Positions 1-11,397 of a DNA stretch of 64,000 bases are shown one piece after another. The notes under the pieces were generated by a model. That model was given only the letters and a program-made list of their open reading frames with translations. It was not told where the DNA came from and searched no databases. The stretch spans positions 22,790,001-22,854,000 of the forward strand of contig JAPQWV010000012.1 in the NCBI GenBank assembly GCA_027422505.1, given 5' to 3'. This DNA comes from Craterostigma plantagineum (taxonomy: Eukaryota; Streptophyta; Magnoliopsida; Lamiales; Linderniaceae). The translations under genes and the position numbers were made by a program. Each line of letters begins with the position of its first letter. Positions within the stretch are counted from its first letter, which is position 1.

Positions 1-738
1 AAACGCGTCGAAGCGTATTTTTTTTAGCGTTTATTTTTTTTTTTTAATTTTTTTTATTTAGCGACGGTTTTTCCGTCTAAAATCAGTCTCAAAGCAATTA
101 CAGTTGAGGAAGAAGACATGTTTAGGGTTCACGTGTGTCAGTGTGTGTGTCAGTGTGTGTAAGGACATAACTTTTTTTATTTTTAATTCCTTTTATTTAA
201 ACTTCCATCGAATATTAAAGCGTAATTATTTTGAGTAGATTATATGATAAAATACTTAAACATATCCAATTTGTTCCTTATTTCATGACGATCATAATGA
301 CCTGCATATCATATATTTTTTATATCAATATAATTTTGATAATTATAAGAATCATTTTAGTAGGATTATTTTAGTTGGACTATTAGTAAATTAAAACAGG
401 AATAATTTTTAATTAATATGAGTCCTTATTTTATGTTTGGAACTATATAAACTTTTTAATATAATATTCATATATATTTAAATTTTATATTTTAATCAAT
501 AATTTTTAGCTTATTTTATATTTCATTGGATTTGTAGAGAAAATATTGATTATTTAGTCTCATGACAACAATAATTACATAAAAGTAACCATATTTATCT
601 TTATTATATATTATATTTAATTAATTGTATTATATCTAGATTATCCGAAATACTCACGCAATGCGCTACGCTATTTACGCTACACACTACCAACACTAAA
701 ACGCGACACACTGCGCTTTGCGCTTTTTAAAACACTGC
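1..738. repeat. AT-rich MITE-like repeat, truncated by window edge
   Basis: The right part (about 650-738) has alternating GCG/CGC motifs such as TACGCTATTTACGCTAC and ends TTTTTAAAACACTGC. This matches the right end of the complete element at 50912-51553. The interior also shares the stretch with TTTCATGACGATCA. The left end lies outside or at the window edge, so TIRs and TSD cannot be checked here. There is no coding potential. Confidence 0.6.
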
Positions 739-1552
739 ATACAATACAATACAACTCGTAAAAAATTAGCGTTCTTCAAAAAAAGAAAATTTTATTTTAG
801 AAAAAAGAGTTACTCATTTTCATTGATACACACGATGCAATAACATGATTGATTTTACATAATATATATGATCATTGATTAATTACAATAATTAGCATGG
901 ACTTAAGCAATAGCACCTACGACGTATGCCATGGCATTGTCCACCCTCGAACCCTTCTTTCTTACGTGTTGTAACATACGTTTCCCAAAATGCATATTCC
1001 CCAAAATTTCTTACTCTTGTACATACACAATTTTGTTTTGTCACTACTATTTTCATCATTATCAGAGGCTTCTACACCCATCAAACCTGCAAAAACAATT
1101 AATAAAATATATCATGCTTTGCATACAACTCTTAATTAGTAAAAACAAATAAAATAAAGAACCATCAATGAGTAGCACCGTCATGAAGAGAATAGCCCCA
1201 ATTTTTGCATCAATTATGAATTTCATATTGACGAGTGATTGTGAAAGAAAATGTTCTTTTCTTCTAAGTTGCATAAACTGTCGGTAATGGGCAAATATAT
1301 ATAAATTAATTTGGGATTAGAACTCTTTTTGTGAAGTTGTGGATTATCATCAATATTTAATGTGTGTATATTGCAGATTTATACATATAAAAGCCAAGAA
1401 AAAGGTGCAATAAAAATATAATAGCAAACCTTTGTGTGGTAGCAAAAAAAGGACATATATTAGAATCTCTGCAGTATCGCATCCTTTGTAAATTACATAT
1501 TGGGTAGTTCGAAAAAATAATTATACTAAAAATCAAATGGAAGATTGAGAGA
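739..1552. other. Intergenic AT-rich stretch, no gene seen
   Basis: The sequence is A+T rich with short ORFs only. The 70-73 codon ORFs on both strands at 931-1274 overlap each other, have no recognisable motifs and look like chance. Confidence 0.5.
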
Positions 1553-2298
1553 TAATAAAAAGGGCTTTTTTAATAAAATAGAGCTATTTAATTTCAAAAT
1601 TAATAAATTATGGCTACTTTAGAAAATATTAACAAAATGGCGCAAATCGCGTCCAATAGACACGACGTCGCGGCCATTAGATGCTGCGTCGCATCTGATG
1701 GACCAACATTATTTTAAACACACATTATTTTATTAACACAAAAATTGAACCAACATTATCTTAAATATACTTAAACACACATGAACGAGGGATTACATCA
1801 ATTTAAATATATTTAAATCACAGGTAACGACAGACGACAGCAATAACATAAAAAAAAACTTAAATTCACTCATACATAGATAACACAACTTAAGAAGTGC
1901 GAATCAACATCCTCCACGGCCATGTCCTCGTTGATATATCAAGGAAGTTTCATCTAATTTATGACGAGTGATATTGGGAGCCTGCTGATTTTTCGCTTGT
2001 ATCTAATGAAGGCAGGCGTAGCAGAAGATGACCGGATATGCCTCACACAGCTCGTATTCGTAACGAAATGGATCAGGGCGGCTCAAGTCGGAGACAACAT
2101 CAAAGAGGCCGTGGAGGACGTTGATTCGCGCTTCTTAAGTTGTGTTATCTATGTAAGAGTGAATTTAAGTTTTTTATGTTATCGATGCCGTCTATCGTTA
2201 TGTGTCATTTAAATATATTTAAATTGATGTAATCCACAATTCATGTGTTTAAGTATATTTAAGATAATGATGGTTCAATTTATGTGTTAATAAAAATA

Positions 2299-2720
2299 GT
2301 GACATCTACACATAAATACCTACTTAAATAATTTTTTTACAGATAGGTACCCATGTTAGAAATTTTTACAGATAGGTACCCGATTTAATGTTTACCAGTT
2401 TCTTCAGTCACGTCGTACCATCCTGTGTGTGTATGGCGTACCATAACACGTTGATATAAGGTAATGTGTTTGTAACGCGTACCTTATGTGTAATAGATGG
2501 CGTACCTAAATGTGCTAATACGGCGTACCATTTTCTCAACGTATGACGTACCACAATACGTTGATATAAGATACCTAAATGTGTTGTATGGCGTACCTGC
2601 GGCGGATCGGGTACCTATCTGCAAAAAAATTATTCTACTAGGTACCTACATATAAAAAAATCTGACAGGGTACTAACTTACAAGTTTTTTTCCAAACGGG
2701 TATTTATGTTTAAAGACCCC
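2299..2720. mobile_element. GTAC-palindrome MITE-like element, copy 1
   Basis: A short element packed with GTACC/GGTAC motifs (GATAGGTACCC, GGCGTACC). Its ends read CTACACATAAATACC and GGTATTTATGTTTAAAGA, which are imperfect inverted repeats. Similar copies lie at ~19058-19470 and ~57298-58167. It interrupts the right arm of the fold-back element at 1561-3716, so it is younger than that element. It has no coding capacity. Confidence 0.6.
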
Positions 2721-2728
2721 ATAAAAAT

Positions 2729-3489
2729 TAGGGCTGAGCAAAAATATCCGAAAACCGGATTCCGATCCGATACTCGGTTTTCAAAACCCGAAAATTCGGA
2801 TATCCGGTTTTAAAAACCGGATCGGATATCCGATCCGATTTATAAACCGGATCGGATACGGATAGTAGTTTGTCTAAATCCGGATATCCGGTATCCGGTT
2901 TTATATTTAAAAATAACTAAAAAATAGAAAAAATAGCCCAAAATGAAAAATGAAGGTCAAAAAGGGAAAAAATCCTCAAAAATAGAAATATTTATATTTA
3001 TATTATTTTATTATGTAATTTTGAATCATGAATTCACATATTGTGTGAATTACTATGTGTAGAAATTTTTATATGAAAAAATATATTTTTATTTTGATAA
3101 GAAATAAAAATAATAATTTTGAACATAATATATTTTGAATCATGAATTGACATATTGTTTATTATTTATTATGTAATTTTGAATCATGAATTCACATATT
3201 GTGTTAATTACTATGTGTATTAATTTTTATATGAAAAAATATATTTTTTATTTTGATAAGAAATAAAAATATGATTTTGAAAAGAAAATATGAAAAATTA
3301 TTTTTAAAAAATAAATTTAAAAACCGGATGCGGATATCCGATTTAAATATCCGAATAACGCGAATATCCGAAAATCAGATATCCGATTAAAACCGGACCG
3401 GATACGGATATCATTTTTTGGTATCCGAAAATCCGGATATCCGAATTTCGAATATCCGAAAATCCGGATATCCGTTTTGCTCACCCCTA
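2729..3489. mobile_element. hAT-type MITE rich in CGGATATCCG palindromes
   Basis: The terminal inverted repeats are TAGGGCTGAGCAAAA on the left and TTTTGCTCACCCCTA on the right (15 bp with one mismatch). They are flanked by a perfect 8 bp TSD, ATAAAAAT, at 2721-2728 and 3490-3497. TAGGG-type ends with an 8 bp TSD are diagnostic of the hAT superfamily. Both subterminal regions are dense in the short palindrome CGGATATCCG and in AAAACCGGAT, while the centre is plain AT-rich DNA. The 761 bp hold no transposase. It sits at the right edge of the GTAC element and inside the fold-back element. Confidence 0.85.
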
Positions 3490-3724
3490 ATAAAAATAAT
3501 GTGTGTTTAAAATAATGTTGGTCAATTAATTGCGGCCCAACAAGTCCAAGTCCAAAAAAAAATATTGAAATGGGCTGGTACGAGCATCGCATCCATTAGA
3601 TGAGACGCCGTGTCTACTGTCTAATGGACGAGATTTGCGCGACTTTATTAATATTTTCAGAAGTAGCCCATTTTATTAATTTTGAAATTAAAAAGTTCTA
3701 TTTTATTAAAAAGCCCTAATAAAA

Positions 3725-4123
3725 ATTGAAATTTATAGGCATGTATATGTTTGACAAAATAACCAAAAGAAATCCATTTTAAACAATATATTATGTATTA
3801 AAAAGTGCTCACAACCCTAAACACTTCTCATTATTGCGGTTGAAGATAGAATCAATTAGATATTCTTATAGGTCCTCACCCGTCTCTTAAAAATTATATA
3901 TTACTAATACCTGCATTGCAATTGTAAAAAAATTAATTAATTATTATTTAACTGTTTATTGAAAGTTGATAAATTTTTATTTAATTAGTTAAAACCTCCA
4001 CAAGAATCTCCCTCTCTTTCTCTCACACGCACAAACACTTCATTTACCACGTCCAACGCAAGCTTCCTCAGCTCAACCATATTCCCATCAGATCGGATAT
4101 CGCCGTCGTTGAATAGAGGAAGG
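3725..4123. other. Upstream region and 5' UTR of the DRP1C-like gene
   Basis: AT-rich intergenic DNA followed by a C/T-rich leader (CTCCCTCTCTTTCTCTCACA around 4006-4026) just before the dynamin start codon. No clear TATA box was found. Confidence 0.4.
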
Positions 4124-7100
4124 ATGGCGACAATGCAGAATCTGATCGGCTTGGTGAACAAAATACAGAGAGCATGCACCGTTTAGGCGATCACGGCGGC
4201 GAAGGCTTGTCTCTTTGGGAGGCTCTTCCCACAGTTGCCGTCGTCGGCGGTCAGGTCAGGATCAGATTCGTATTTAGATAATATTTACTTTGCGATCTGA
4301 TCGATAGGTGAATTATTTCGTATGTTCTGATTGCCGATGATCCCCGTAGAGTTCTGGAAAATCATCGGTGCTGGAGAGCGTAGTTGGCAGAGACTTTTTG
4401 CCTCGTGGATCTGGTAATTGATGTTGCTTCTCCTTCCTTTTTCTTTTACATTTCGTTGAATGTGGATCTTAGAACTTCTCATATTTCGATTGCAATCTGC
4501 TGCTCGTAAGTTATCTTATTTTAGGCAAGTTCCACGTCATAAGCAGCTGTTGTGTTTTTTTTAGAAGCTTATAACATTTTTGGGAACTATGCGTTGAAAA
4601 TGGAGAGTTGAGCTTGTGAGGCACAATTAATGTTGTAGATCGTTTTTGGGTTGTTAATGCGTTTCTACAGTAGATCTCCAATTTATGTTTGAAGTACTTA
4701 GGTTAAAAAATTGCTAATGTTATTATACTTGTGGATTGTTCACTGTATTCATTCCTTATTTGGACTGTAGGAAGACTTGAGTTTTGAAGCTCTGACGGGC
4801 TTGTTAAACTATACCCTGTCAAATTTACTCAACGCAGTTGTGAATCTATTTTGGAAAAAAAATTATATATATTTTGTTTTGGAAAGCGATAAGAGTTTCA
4901 ACTCGTTTTGAGTGTAATTGTTCTTTGTTGTTATTAAGGGATCGTGACAAGGAGGCCATTGGTGTTGCAACTCCACAAAACAGATGGTGGAACGGAGTAT
5001 GCAGAGTTTTTACATGCCCCAAAGAAAAGATTTGCTGATTTTGGTGAGTTCAAAGTCAAAACTTAAGATTACTTTTTACTCGTAGGAATGAAATATCTAC
5101 AGACTTTTTCTTGTAAAATTTAGAAACTTTGCGGAGACCCTCAGGAACCTCTGCATCACAATTGTTTTCCTTAAAATTCCTGACATCAATCGCATAGTAT
5201 AGTTGATCATCACCATGTGTTGGAATTGCTTCTGGTTATATTTGAATTATTATTTGTTGATTGGCATTTTTGGATGCTGCAGCTGCTGTCCGTAGAGAGA
5301 TAGCAGATGAGACAGATCGCATAACAGGGAAGACAAAGCAGATATCTAATGTTCCTATCCATTTGAGCATTTACTCTCCTCATGGTTTGTTACGTCTCCT
5401 AGGAACTATTTTCAACTTGCATCTTTCATTTTCTGAAGAACTTCGAAAATAAGATTGTTGTTTCGCCTTCTCTTAATAATCTCTATCATCGCATCGCCAT
5501 CCTTGCAGTTGTCAACTTGACACTCATCGATCTTCCTGGGCTGACGAAGGTAGCTGTTGGTAAGCATTCCAGCCTGACTTTATCGATTTCCTACTCTGGT
5601 AGACAACTAGACATCTCATGAATTTGAAAGAAAATCAGAGCAAATTCTATTCTTGCAGAGGGACAGCCAGATAGCATAGTAGAAGATATTGAAACGATGG
5701 TTCGCTCTTATGTTGAAAAGGTGACAATTGTTGGGTCTTCTAGATTCTATATGTTAGAATGTCAATTGTTTTTCTGAACAGAGTTTTCAATTGTAGCCTA
5801 ATTGCATTATCTTAGCGATCTCTCCTGCTAATCAAGATATTGCCACTTCTGATGCTATTAAGCTTGCAAGAGAAGTTGATCCAACAGGTGACATTTATAT
5901 TTGCTAATTACTCTCCTCTATCTGCCCCTCTGCTTGATTTTTATATGGCTTCTCTTCACTTTTTTGTATCAGAGAACATTAAAGAATCTTCTTTACAAAA
6001 TTTCAGGTGAAAGGACCTTTGGAGTGTTGACTAAGCTTGATTTGATGGATAAAGGAACCAATGCTCTTGATGTATGGACCGTTACATTGTTTTCATCAGT
6101 TGACTACTGCTAATAGTTTTAATATCATGCAGAATTTATTTTATGAGCCACTTTTTTATATAATCAGTTTATTGGCTCATCCAGATCTGTTACCTTTATA
6201 TTTATCTCTCTTTAAGGTGCTTGAAGGAAGGTCATACAGGCTCCAGCATCCATGGGTTGGAATAGTGAATAGGTCTCAAGCTGATATCAATAGGAATGTT
6301 AACATGATCAATGCTCGCCAAAAGGAGAAGGAATACTTTGAGACCAGCCCAGAGTATGGGCACCTTGCCCATAAAATGGGTGCCGAGTATCTAGCAAAAC
6401 TTCTGTCTGAGGTATTATAAAAACCGAACTATATTTTTCTTCGTTTTAGAAACAAATTTTCCTATCCTCTTAAACTAATTATATTACTTTTTTGGACATA
6501 CACACACACACACACACACATATATTAGCATCTGGCGTTGGTGATTAGACAGCGTATTCCCAGCATCATTGCCTTAATAAATAAGACTATTGATGAGATC
6601 AATGCTGAGTTGGATCGAATCGGAAGGCCCATTGCAGTGGATGGTGGGGTGAGTATTGAGACCACCTAAACCTTGATGTTGAAATTAGACCCCTTTTAAT
6701 GCTGAAGTATTTCTATCATTGTCCACAGGCACAATTATACACTATCTTGGAAATGTGCCGTGCATTTGACCGTGTATTTAAAGAACATCTCGATGGAGGG
6801 TAAATTTTTCAAGCTTGCTTAGATAAACTTGAAGAAATTTCATAAACCATTACTAGCAGATCCTCGACAGACATTAATGGCATATTGATATTTGATTCTT
6901 TTTTCTAATTTGAAATAGATAGGAAAGATATGCTTCTCTGTACTGTCTTGACACACATTTTGATGTTCTTTTCATATTCATGTTCTGAGTTCATTAATTT
7001 CACAGGAGACCAGGTGGAAACAAGATATATGGCGTCTTTGACCACCAAATTACCTGCTGCTCTCAAGAAGCTTCCAATGGATCGACATCTCTCGCAGAAC

Positions 7101-8439
7101 AATGTTAGAAAAGTTATCTCTGAAGCCGATGGGTATCAGCCTCACTTGATTGCACCTGAACAAGGATACAGGAGATTGATCGATGGATCACTAGGTTATT
7201 TCAAGGGCCCTGCTGAAGCTTCAGTTGACGCGGTACGATTCTTTTAGTAATCTGCGTTGGACGTGAGAATGTACTATCACACATGCACACCTATTTTGAG
7301 GGTCATGGTGTTAAGGCTTTTGCTATTCTTTTCATGGAAAGAGAAAATTGCACTCTCGAATCACAAATTTCTGTTCGTTTGGCCATGTCTTTGAAACTGA
7401 TCCTTACGGAGCTCCGTGTTTTACCAATGGTCTCCGCAGGTGCACTTTGTTCTCAAAGAACTCGTGAGGAAATCCATCGCAGAAACCGAGGTAAGTATTT
7501 CCTGCTAAAAGAAACAATTTCCAGGCATCTAAAATTTCTAATTCACGCTGAGTTACATAATGCAATAAAATAGGTGGAGGTCTTAATCAAACTAAGCTTG
7601 GGAGTTGGATATTATAGACATGAATGATATGCATTGCCTGATGACTTCATATGCGCCAACATTCAATATTCGAAAATTATACAAATCAAACCTTCCTAAG
7701 CAGCATCATGTAGGATAGCATATGTCTTTAATCAAACTAAGGATGGGAGTTGATTTTGTTTTATATTATATTTTTTTCGAAATAGGAATTGAAGCGATTT
7801 CCAACTCTTCAATCCGACATAGCAGCAGCAGCAAATGATTCTCTCGAGAAATTTCGCGACGAAAGTCGTAAGACAGTTCTACGCCTGGTGGAGATGGAGT
7901 CTGCTTACCTCACGGTAGATTTCTTCAGGAAACTCAACATGGAGCCCGAAAAAAATGCAAACCAGGCAGCTCCAAACGCAGATCGCTACACCGACAATCA
8001 TTTTAGGAGAATCGGTAGAAAGAAAATTTCTTGCGTTTTAAACCGTTAGTTTTATTGTGTCTAGTCGAACGACCAATGCACCTTCTTTTTCCTCATTAAC
8101 AGGTTCGAACGTGACTTCGTATATTCAAATGGTCTGCGACACCTTGAAGAATAGTATTCCAAAGGCTGTCGTTCACTGCCAAGTTCGCGAGGCTAAAAGA
8201 TCACTTCTCAACCAATTCTACGCTCAAATTGGGAGGAAAGAGGTATTGTTCCCTTTATTTTTTCCTAGATTTCATGAGACTTTGATATCTTTGTTACTAC
8301 GATTGTGTAGAAAGAGCAACTTGGTAAAATGTTGGATGAAGATCCATCGTTAATGGCGAAGAGGGAGCAACTTGCTAAGAGGCTGGAATTGTACAAGTCG
8401 GCGCGCGACGACATTGATGCCGTCGCATGGAATAGGTAA
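4124..8439 (+). pseudogene. DRP1C: Dynamin-related protein 1C-like gene with two frameshifts
   Basis: Plant dynamin GTPase of the DRP1 (phragmoplastin) family, which acts in cell-plate membrane remodelling and clathrin-mediated endocytosis. Sixteen exons can be traced: 4124-4254, 4350-4413, 4939-5043, 5283-5384, 5509-5559, 5659-5720, 5797-5887, 6007-6071, 6217-6411, 6529-6648, 6729-6799, 7006-7232, 7440-7490, 7786-8014, 8103-8242, 8311-8439. All introns are GT-AG. The P-loop (GGQSSGKSS), switch-type DLPGLTKVAV and TKLD motifs are intact, and the product ends AVAWNR. Together the exons equal about 610 codons, the family's usual size. The start MATMQNLIGLVNKIQRA and GDHGGEG region resemble DRP1C rather than DRP1A. 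Exon 1 lacks one T in a T-run, giving a TAG at 4184-4186 (codon 21). Exon 12 has one extra A (CAAATTACC, near 7044), shifting the frame again. Nothing else is damaged, so this is a very young pseudogene or an assembly error. Confidence 0.85.
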
Positions 8440-8517
8440 TAAAAAGGGACATCGTCATCACTACACTGTGGTCATTTTTTTTCTTTTCATATATGGTCTT
8501 ACATTCTACATTTTGCC

Positions 8518-8550
<33 letters not shown>

Positions 8551-9008
8551 CATATATCTGCGTGGTGTGGCGGGGTATTATTCTTGAGATTCGTTTTGTT
8601 CTTTGATTGACGCTAAATCTTATGAAAACCTTTTCTATTGCTTTTGAGCGATATATTTTGATGTGTTAGTTATCCTTTTTTGATGTTCAAATCTCTTATT
8701 ATTATCAACAAGTAACAAATTCGTCAGGTCTGTGTGGACGGAGACTGGAGAAATATTTGAGACGCTAAGCTAAATAACAAGCCACGACATTTGAGTTTTT
8801 GACATTGTTCGCCCATGGGCCATGACTAAAACGAACACAGGCGAACAATCGACACTAGTATTGTGCACAACCGATGCATGTGCAAAAAAATAAAAATTGA
8901 TTAGTAATGAGTGGTTTTATTATTTTAATATTTTATTTACTAAAAAAAGTAAACATATTAAAAATATAAATTGACAGTTTTTATGTGGCTAGAGTTCGGA
9001 TTTATGTT
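8440..9008. other. DRP1C 3' flank with TA microsatellite
   Basis: AT-rich flank containing a (TA)n microsatellite at about 8520-8551. No gene is visible. Confidence 0.5.
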
Positions 9009-9090
9009 TATTTTTATGGGGCAACCTCAATTAAATCCTTATTTCCAAATTTTTTATCAACTAACTCCCCCTTTCAATTTACTTATTATC

Positions 9091-9605
9091 TGATAGAACA
9101 ATAATTTACATTAATTTTACACCCCATAAAAGCATGATATTGCTCGTTATTTATCCGAGATGCTTCAAATATCATAGAATTATTTTATATTTTATATCTT
9201 GCAGATATCAGAGCAAAATGGATAAAAAAGATAGTATTTGGACGTGGATATTTCGAGAATACAACACCGAAAACCGAACGAATGAATGGCTGACAGAGTT
9301 CAACAAAAAGCCCAACCCAACAACTAACCTAATTGGGCAGACTTGAAAGTGGGAATTGGGCCATGTTATATACATTGGCCCATTCTTGTATTAAAGCCTA
9401 TTGCAAGAATTTGGCAGAGGTGATTACACGCACAGACCTTTCAAACACATCAATTCCAAGCATTCGACACACGCGTGGCTCGAGGCAGTTATTAAGCAAG
9501 AAACAAAATCAGTAAGCACGCACTAGATCGCAAGGAGTAGCTATCAAGAATAAAATATCACAGCTCAAGGCAAAAGAAAGTACAAGACACGATCTATCGT
9601 ATGAC
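9091..9605 (+). repeat. 5' LTR fragment of the gypsy element
   Basis: Nearly identical to 12995-13511 (for example the run ending CACGATCTATCGTATGACT). It stops abruptly where pol sequence begins, so the rest of the LTR, the primer-binding site and the first half of the element were deleted. Confidence 0.85.
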
Positions 9606-9606
9606 T

Positions 9607-11397
9607 ACTGCACCTATTATTCAACCTCCAAATTGTGAGCTGCCATTCGAGCTTATGTGCGATGCGAGCAAGTACGCCGTGGGAGCTGTGCTTGGACAAA
9701 AGGATGAAAAGAAGAGTCACGTCATATATTATGCTTCAAAAACGCTTGACTCGGCACAATGCAACTACACCACAACTGAAAAAGAGCTTTTATCTATTGT
9801 TTTTGCTTTTGATAAGTTTAGGTCTTATTTGTTGGGATCTAAGGTTATTGTTTATTCTGATCATGCAGCTCTTAAATATTTGTTGTCAAAGAAGGAGTCA
9901 AAACCGCGCTTAATATGATGGATTTTGTTACTTCAAGAGTTTGATTGGGAGATCAAGGATCGCAAAGGCGTAGACAACTCCGTGTCGGACCACTTGAGCC
10001 ATTTGATTCGTGACGAAGAGCCACTACCAATTTCTGAAACATTTCCAGATGAGCAACTATTTCGCCTTCAAGGTAAGGAATATCAAGAACCCTGGTTTGC
10101 CGATATAGTTAATTACTTGGTAAGTGGTGCATTACCTTCACATTTGAGCTCTTCAAGGAAAAATAAAATAAAAAGCGACTCTAAATATTACATGTGGGAC
10201 GAGTCATATTTGTGGAAAATTGGTTCGGATCAAATTATTCGTCGGTGCATTGCTAATAGTGAAATTAATGATATACCCACGCACTGTCATACATATGCAT
10301 GTGGAGGACACTTTGGACCTAAGCGAACTGCTAGGAAAATTTTAGATTGTGGCTTTTATTGGGAATCTATTTTTAAAGATGCTTATTATTTTGCAAGAGT
10401 TGTCCTAATTGTCAAAGAACGGGTACAATTTCTTTTAGAAATGAGATGCCACAAAATCCTATTTTTGTTTGTGAAATTTTCGATGTATGGGGAATGGATT
10501 TTATGGACCTTTTCCAAGCTCGTTTGGCTTTCTTTATATCTTGCTAGCCGTTGATTATGTGTCGAAATGGGTAGAAGCAAAGGCTACCCGAACTAACGAT
10601 TCTAAAGTGGTTGTAGGATTTCTTAAATCAAACATCTTTAGTAGGTTCGGAGTTCCTCGCGCAATTATAAGCGACCAAGGCACGCATTTTTGCAATCGCA
10701 CGGTGGAAGTGCTCATGCGCAAATACGGAGTCCATCATCGATTAGCCACTACTTATCACCCACAATCAAATGGACAAGCTGAAGTTTCAAATAGGGAGGT
10801 CAAGAATATCTTGGAGAGAACCGTAAACCCGAATCGTAAGGATTGGAGCTTGCGACTAGACGATGCACTTTGGGCGTATCGTACTGCTTTTAAAACTCCA
10901 ATCGGAATGTCGCTGTATCGCCTAGTTTTCGGTAAGATGTGTCATCTACCTGTTGAAATTGAACATCGTGCTTTTTGGGCAGTGAAACAGTGCAACATGG
11001 AGGCCACAAAACCCGGTGAGGAGCGAAAATTTCAGGTACATGAACTTGAAGAAATTCGACTAGAAGCCTACGAGAATGCGAGAATGTACAAGAACGCACG
11101 AAGCATTTTCAATTCATGGTAGGTCAAAAAGTTCTCATTTACATTTCAAGGCTGAAATTCATGCCAGGTAAGCTCAAATCTCGTTGGATGGGACCATATA
11201 TAGTTAAAAATATTTTTCCAAACGGCGTTATTGAAATTGAGTGTATATCTACTAACAAGTGTTTCAAGGTAAATGGTCATAGGCTTAAACCGTATTTTGA
11301 GAATGCTTTTATGGCTTGCACGGAAGAGATCAAGCTGCGCCCACCCATTTATGCATGGCGTCGAAGAGCGGAGACTACGTCTAGCCAAAGACGTTAA
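9607..11397 (+). pseudogene. gypsy pol remnant: RNase H and integrase
   Basis: Begins inside the RT/RNase H linker (APIIQPP, then [17 protein letters not shown]) and runs through RNase H ([29 protein letters not shown]). A TGA at 9916-9918 replaces the arginine codon of the conserved PRLIRW motif, consistent with CGA to TGA. The same frame resumes to about 10380, covering the H2C2-type integrase N-terminus (GGHFGPKRTARKIL). Frameshifts follow near 10390-10500. The integrase core is then readable from about 10487 (ISDQGTHF for the second Asp, [10 protein letters not shown] for the Glu). The C-terminal tail is at 11116-11397 (GKLKSRWMGPYIV, FKVNGHRLKPYF). The tail lacks a chromodomain signature, which fits Athila/Tat lineages. 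It cannot make a working enzyme. Confidence 0.85.

Larger units (their letters stand above)
1561..3716. mobile_element. Fold-back TIR element with split right arm
   Basis: The ends are inverted repeats: AGGGCTTTTTTAATAAAATA on the left and TTTTATTAAAAAGCCC on the right. They are flanked by TAATAAAA at 1553-1560 and 3717-3724, an 8 bp TSD (7 bp if a perfect TIR is required). The left arm (1561 to ~1925) is continuous. Its inverted partner on the right is in two pieces, about 2120-2298 and 3498-3716, separated by two later insertions. Once these are removed the element is roughly 950 bp, of which about 700 bp is inverted arms. The arms carry GC-rich pieces with CGACGTCGCGG and GCGCAAATCGCG motifs. 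No transposase is present, so it is non-autonomous. The 7-8 bp TSD and long arms fit a MULE-like or hAT-like mobiliser, which I cannot decide between. Confidence 0.7.

Noticed and set aside
1961..2212. 83 codon plus-strand frame
   Set aside because: Spans the centre and arm of the fold-back element; no domain and broken by arm symmetry.
9601..9918. Independent short gene
   Set aside because: It is the RNase H part of the deleted gypsy element; its ATG is fortuitous at the deletion junction.
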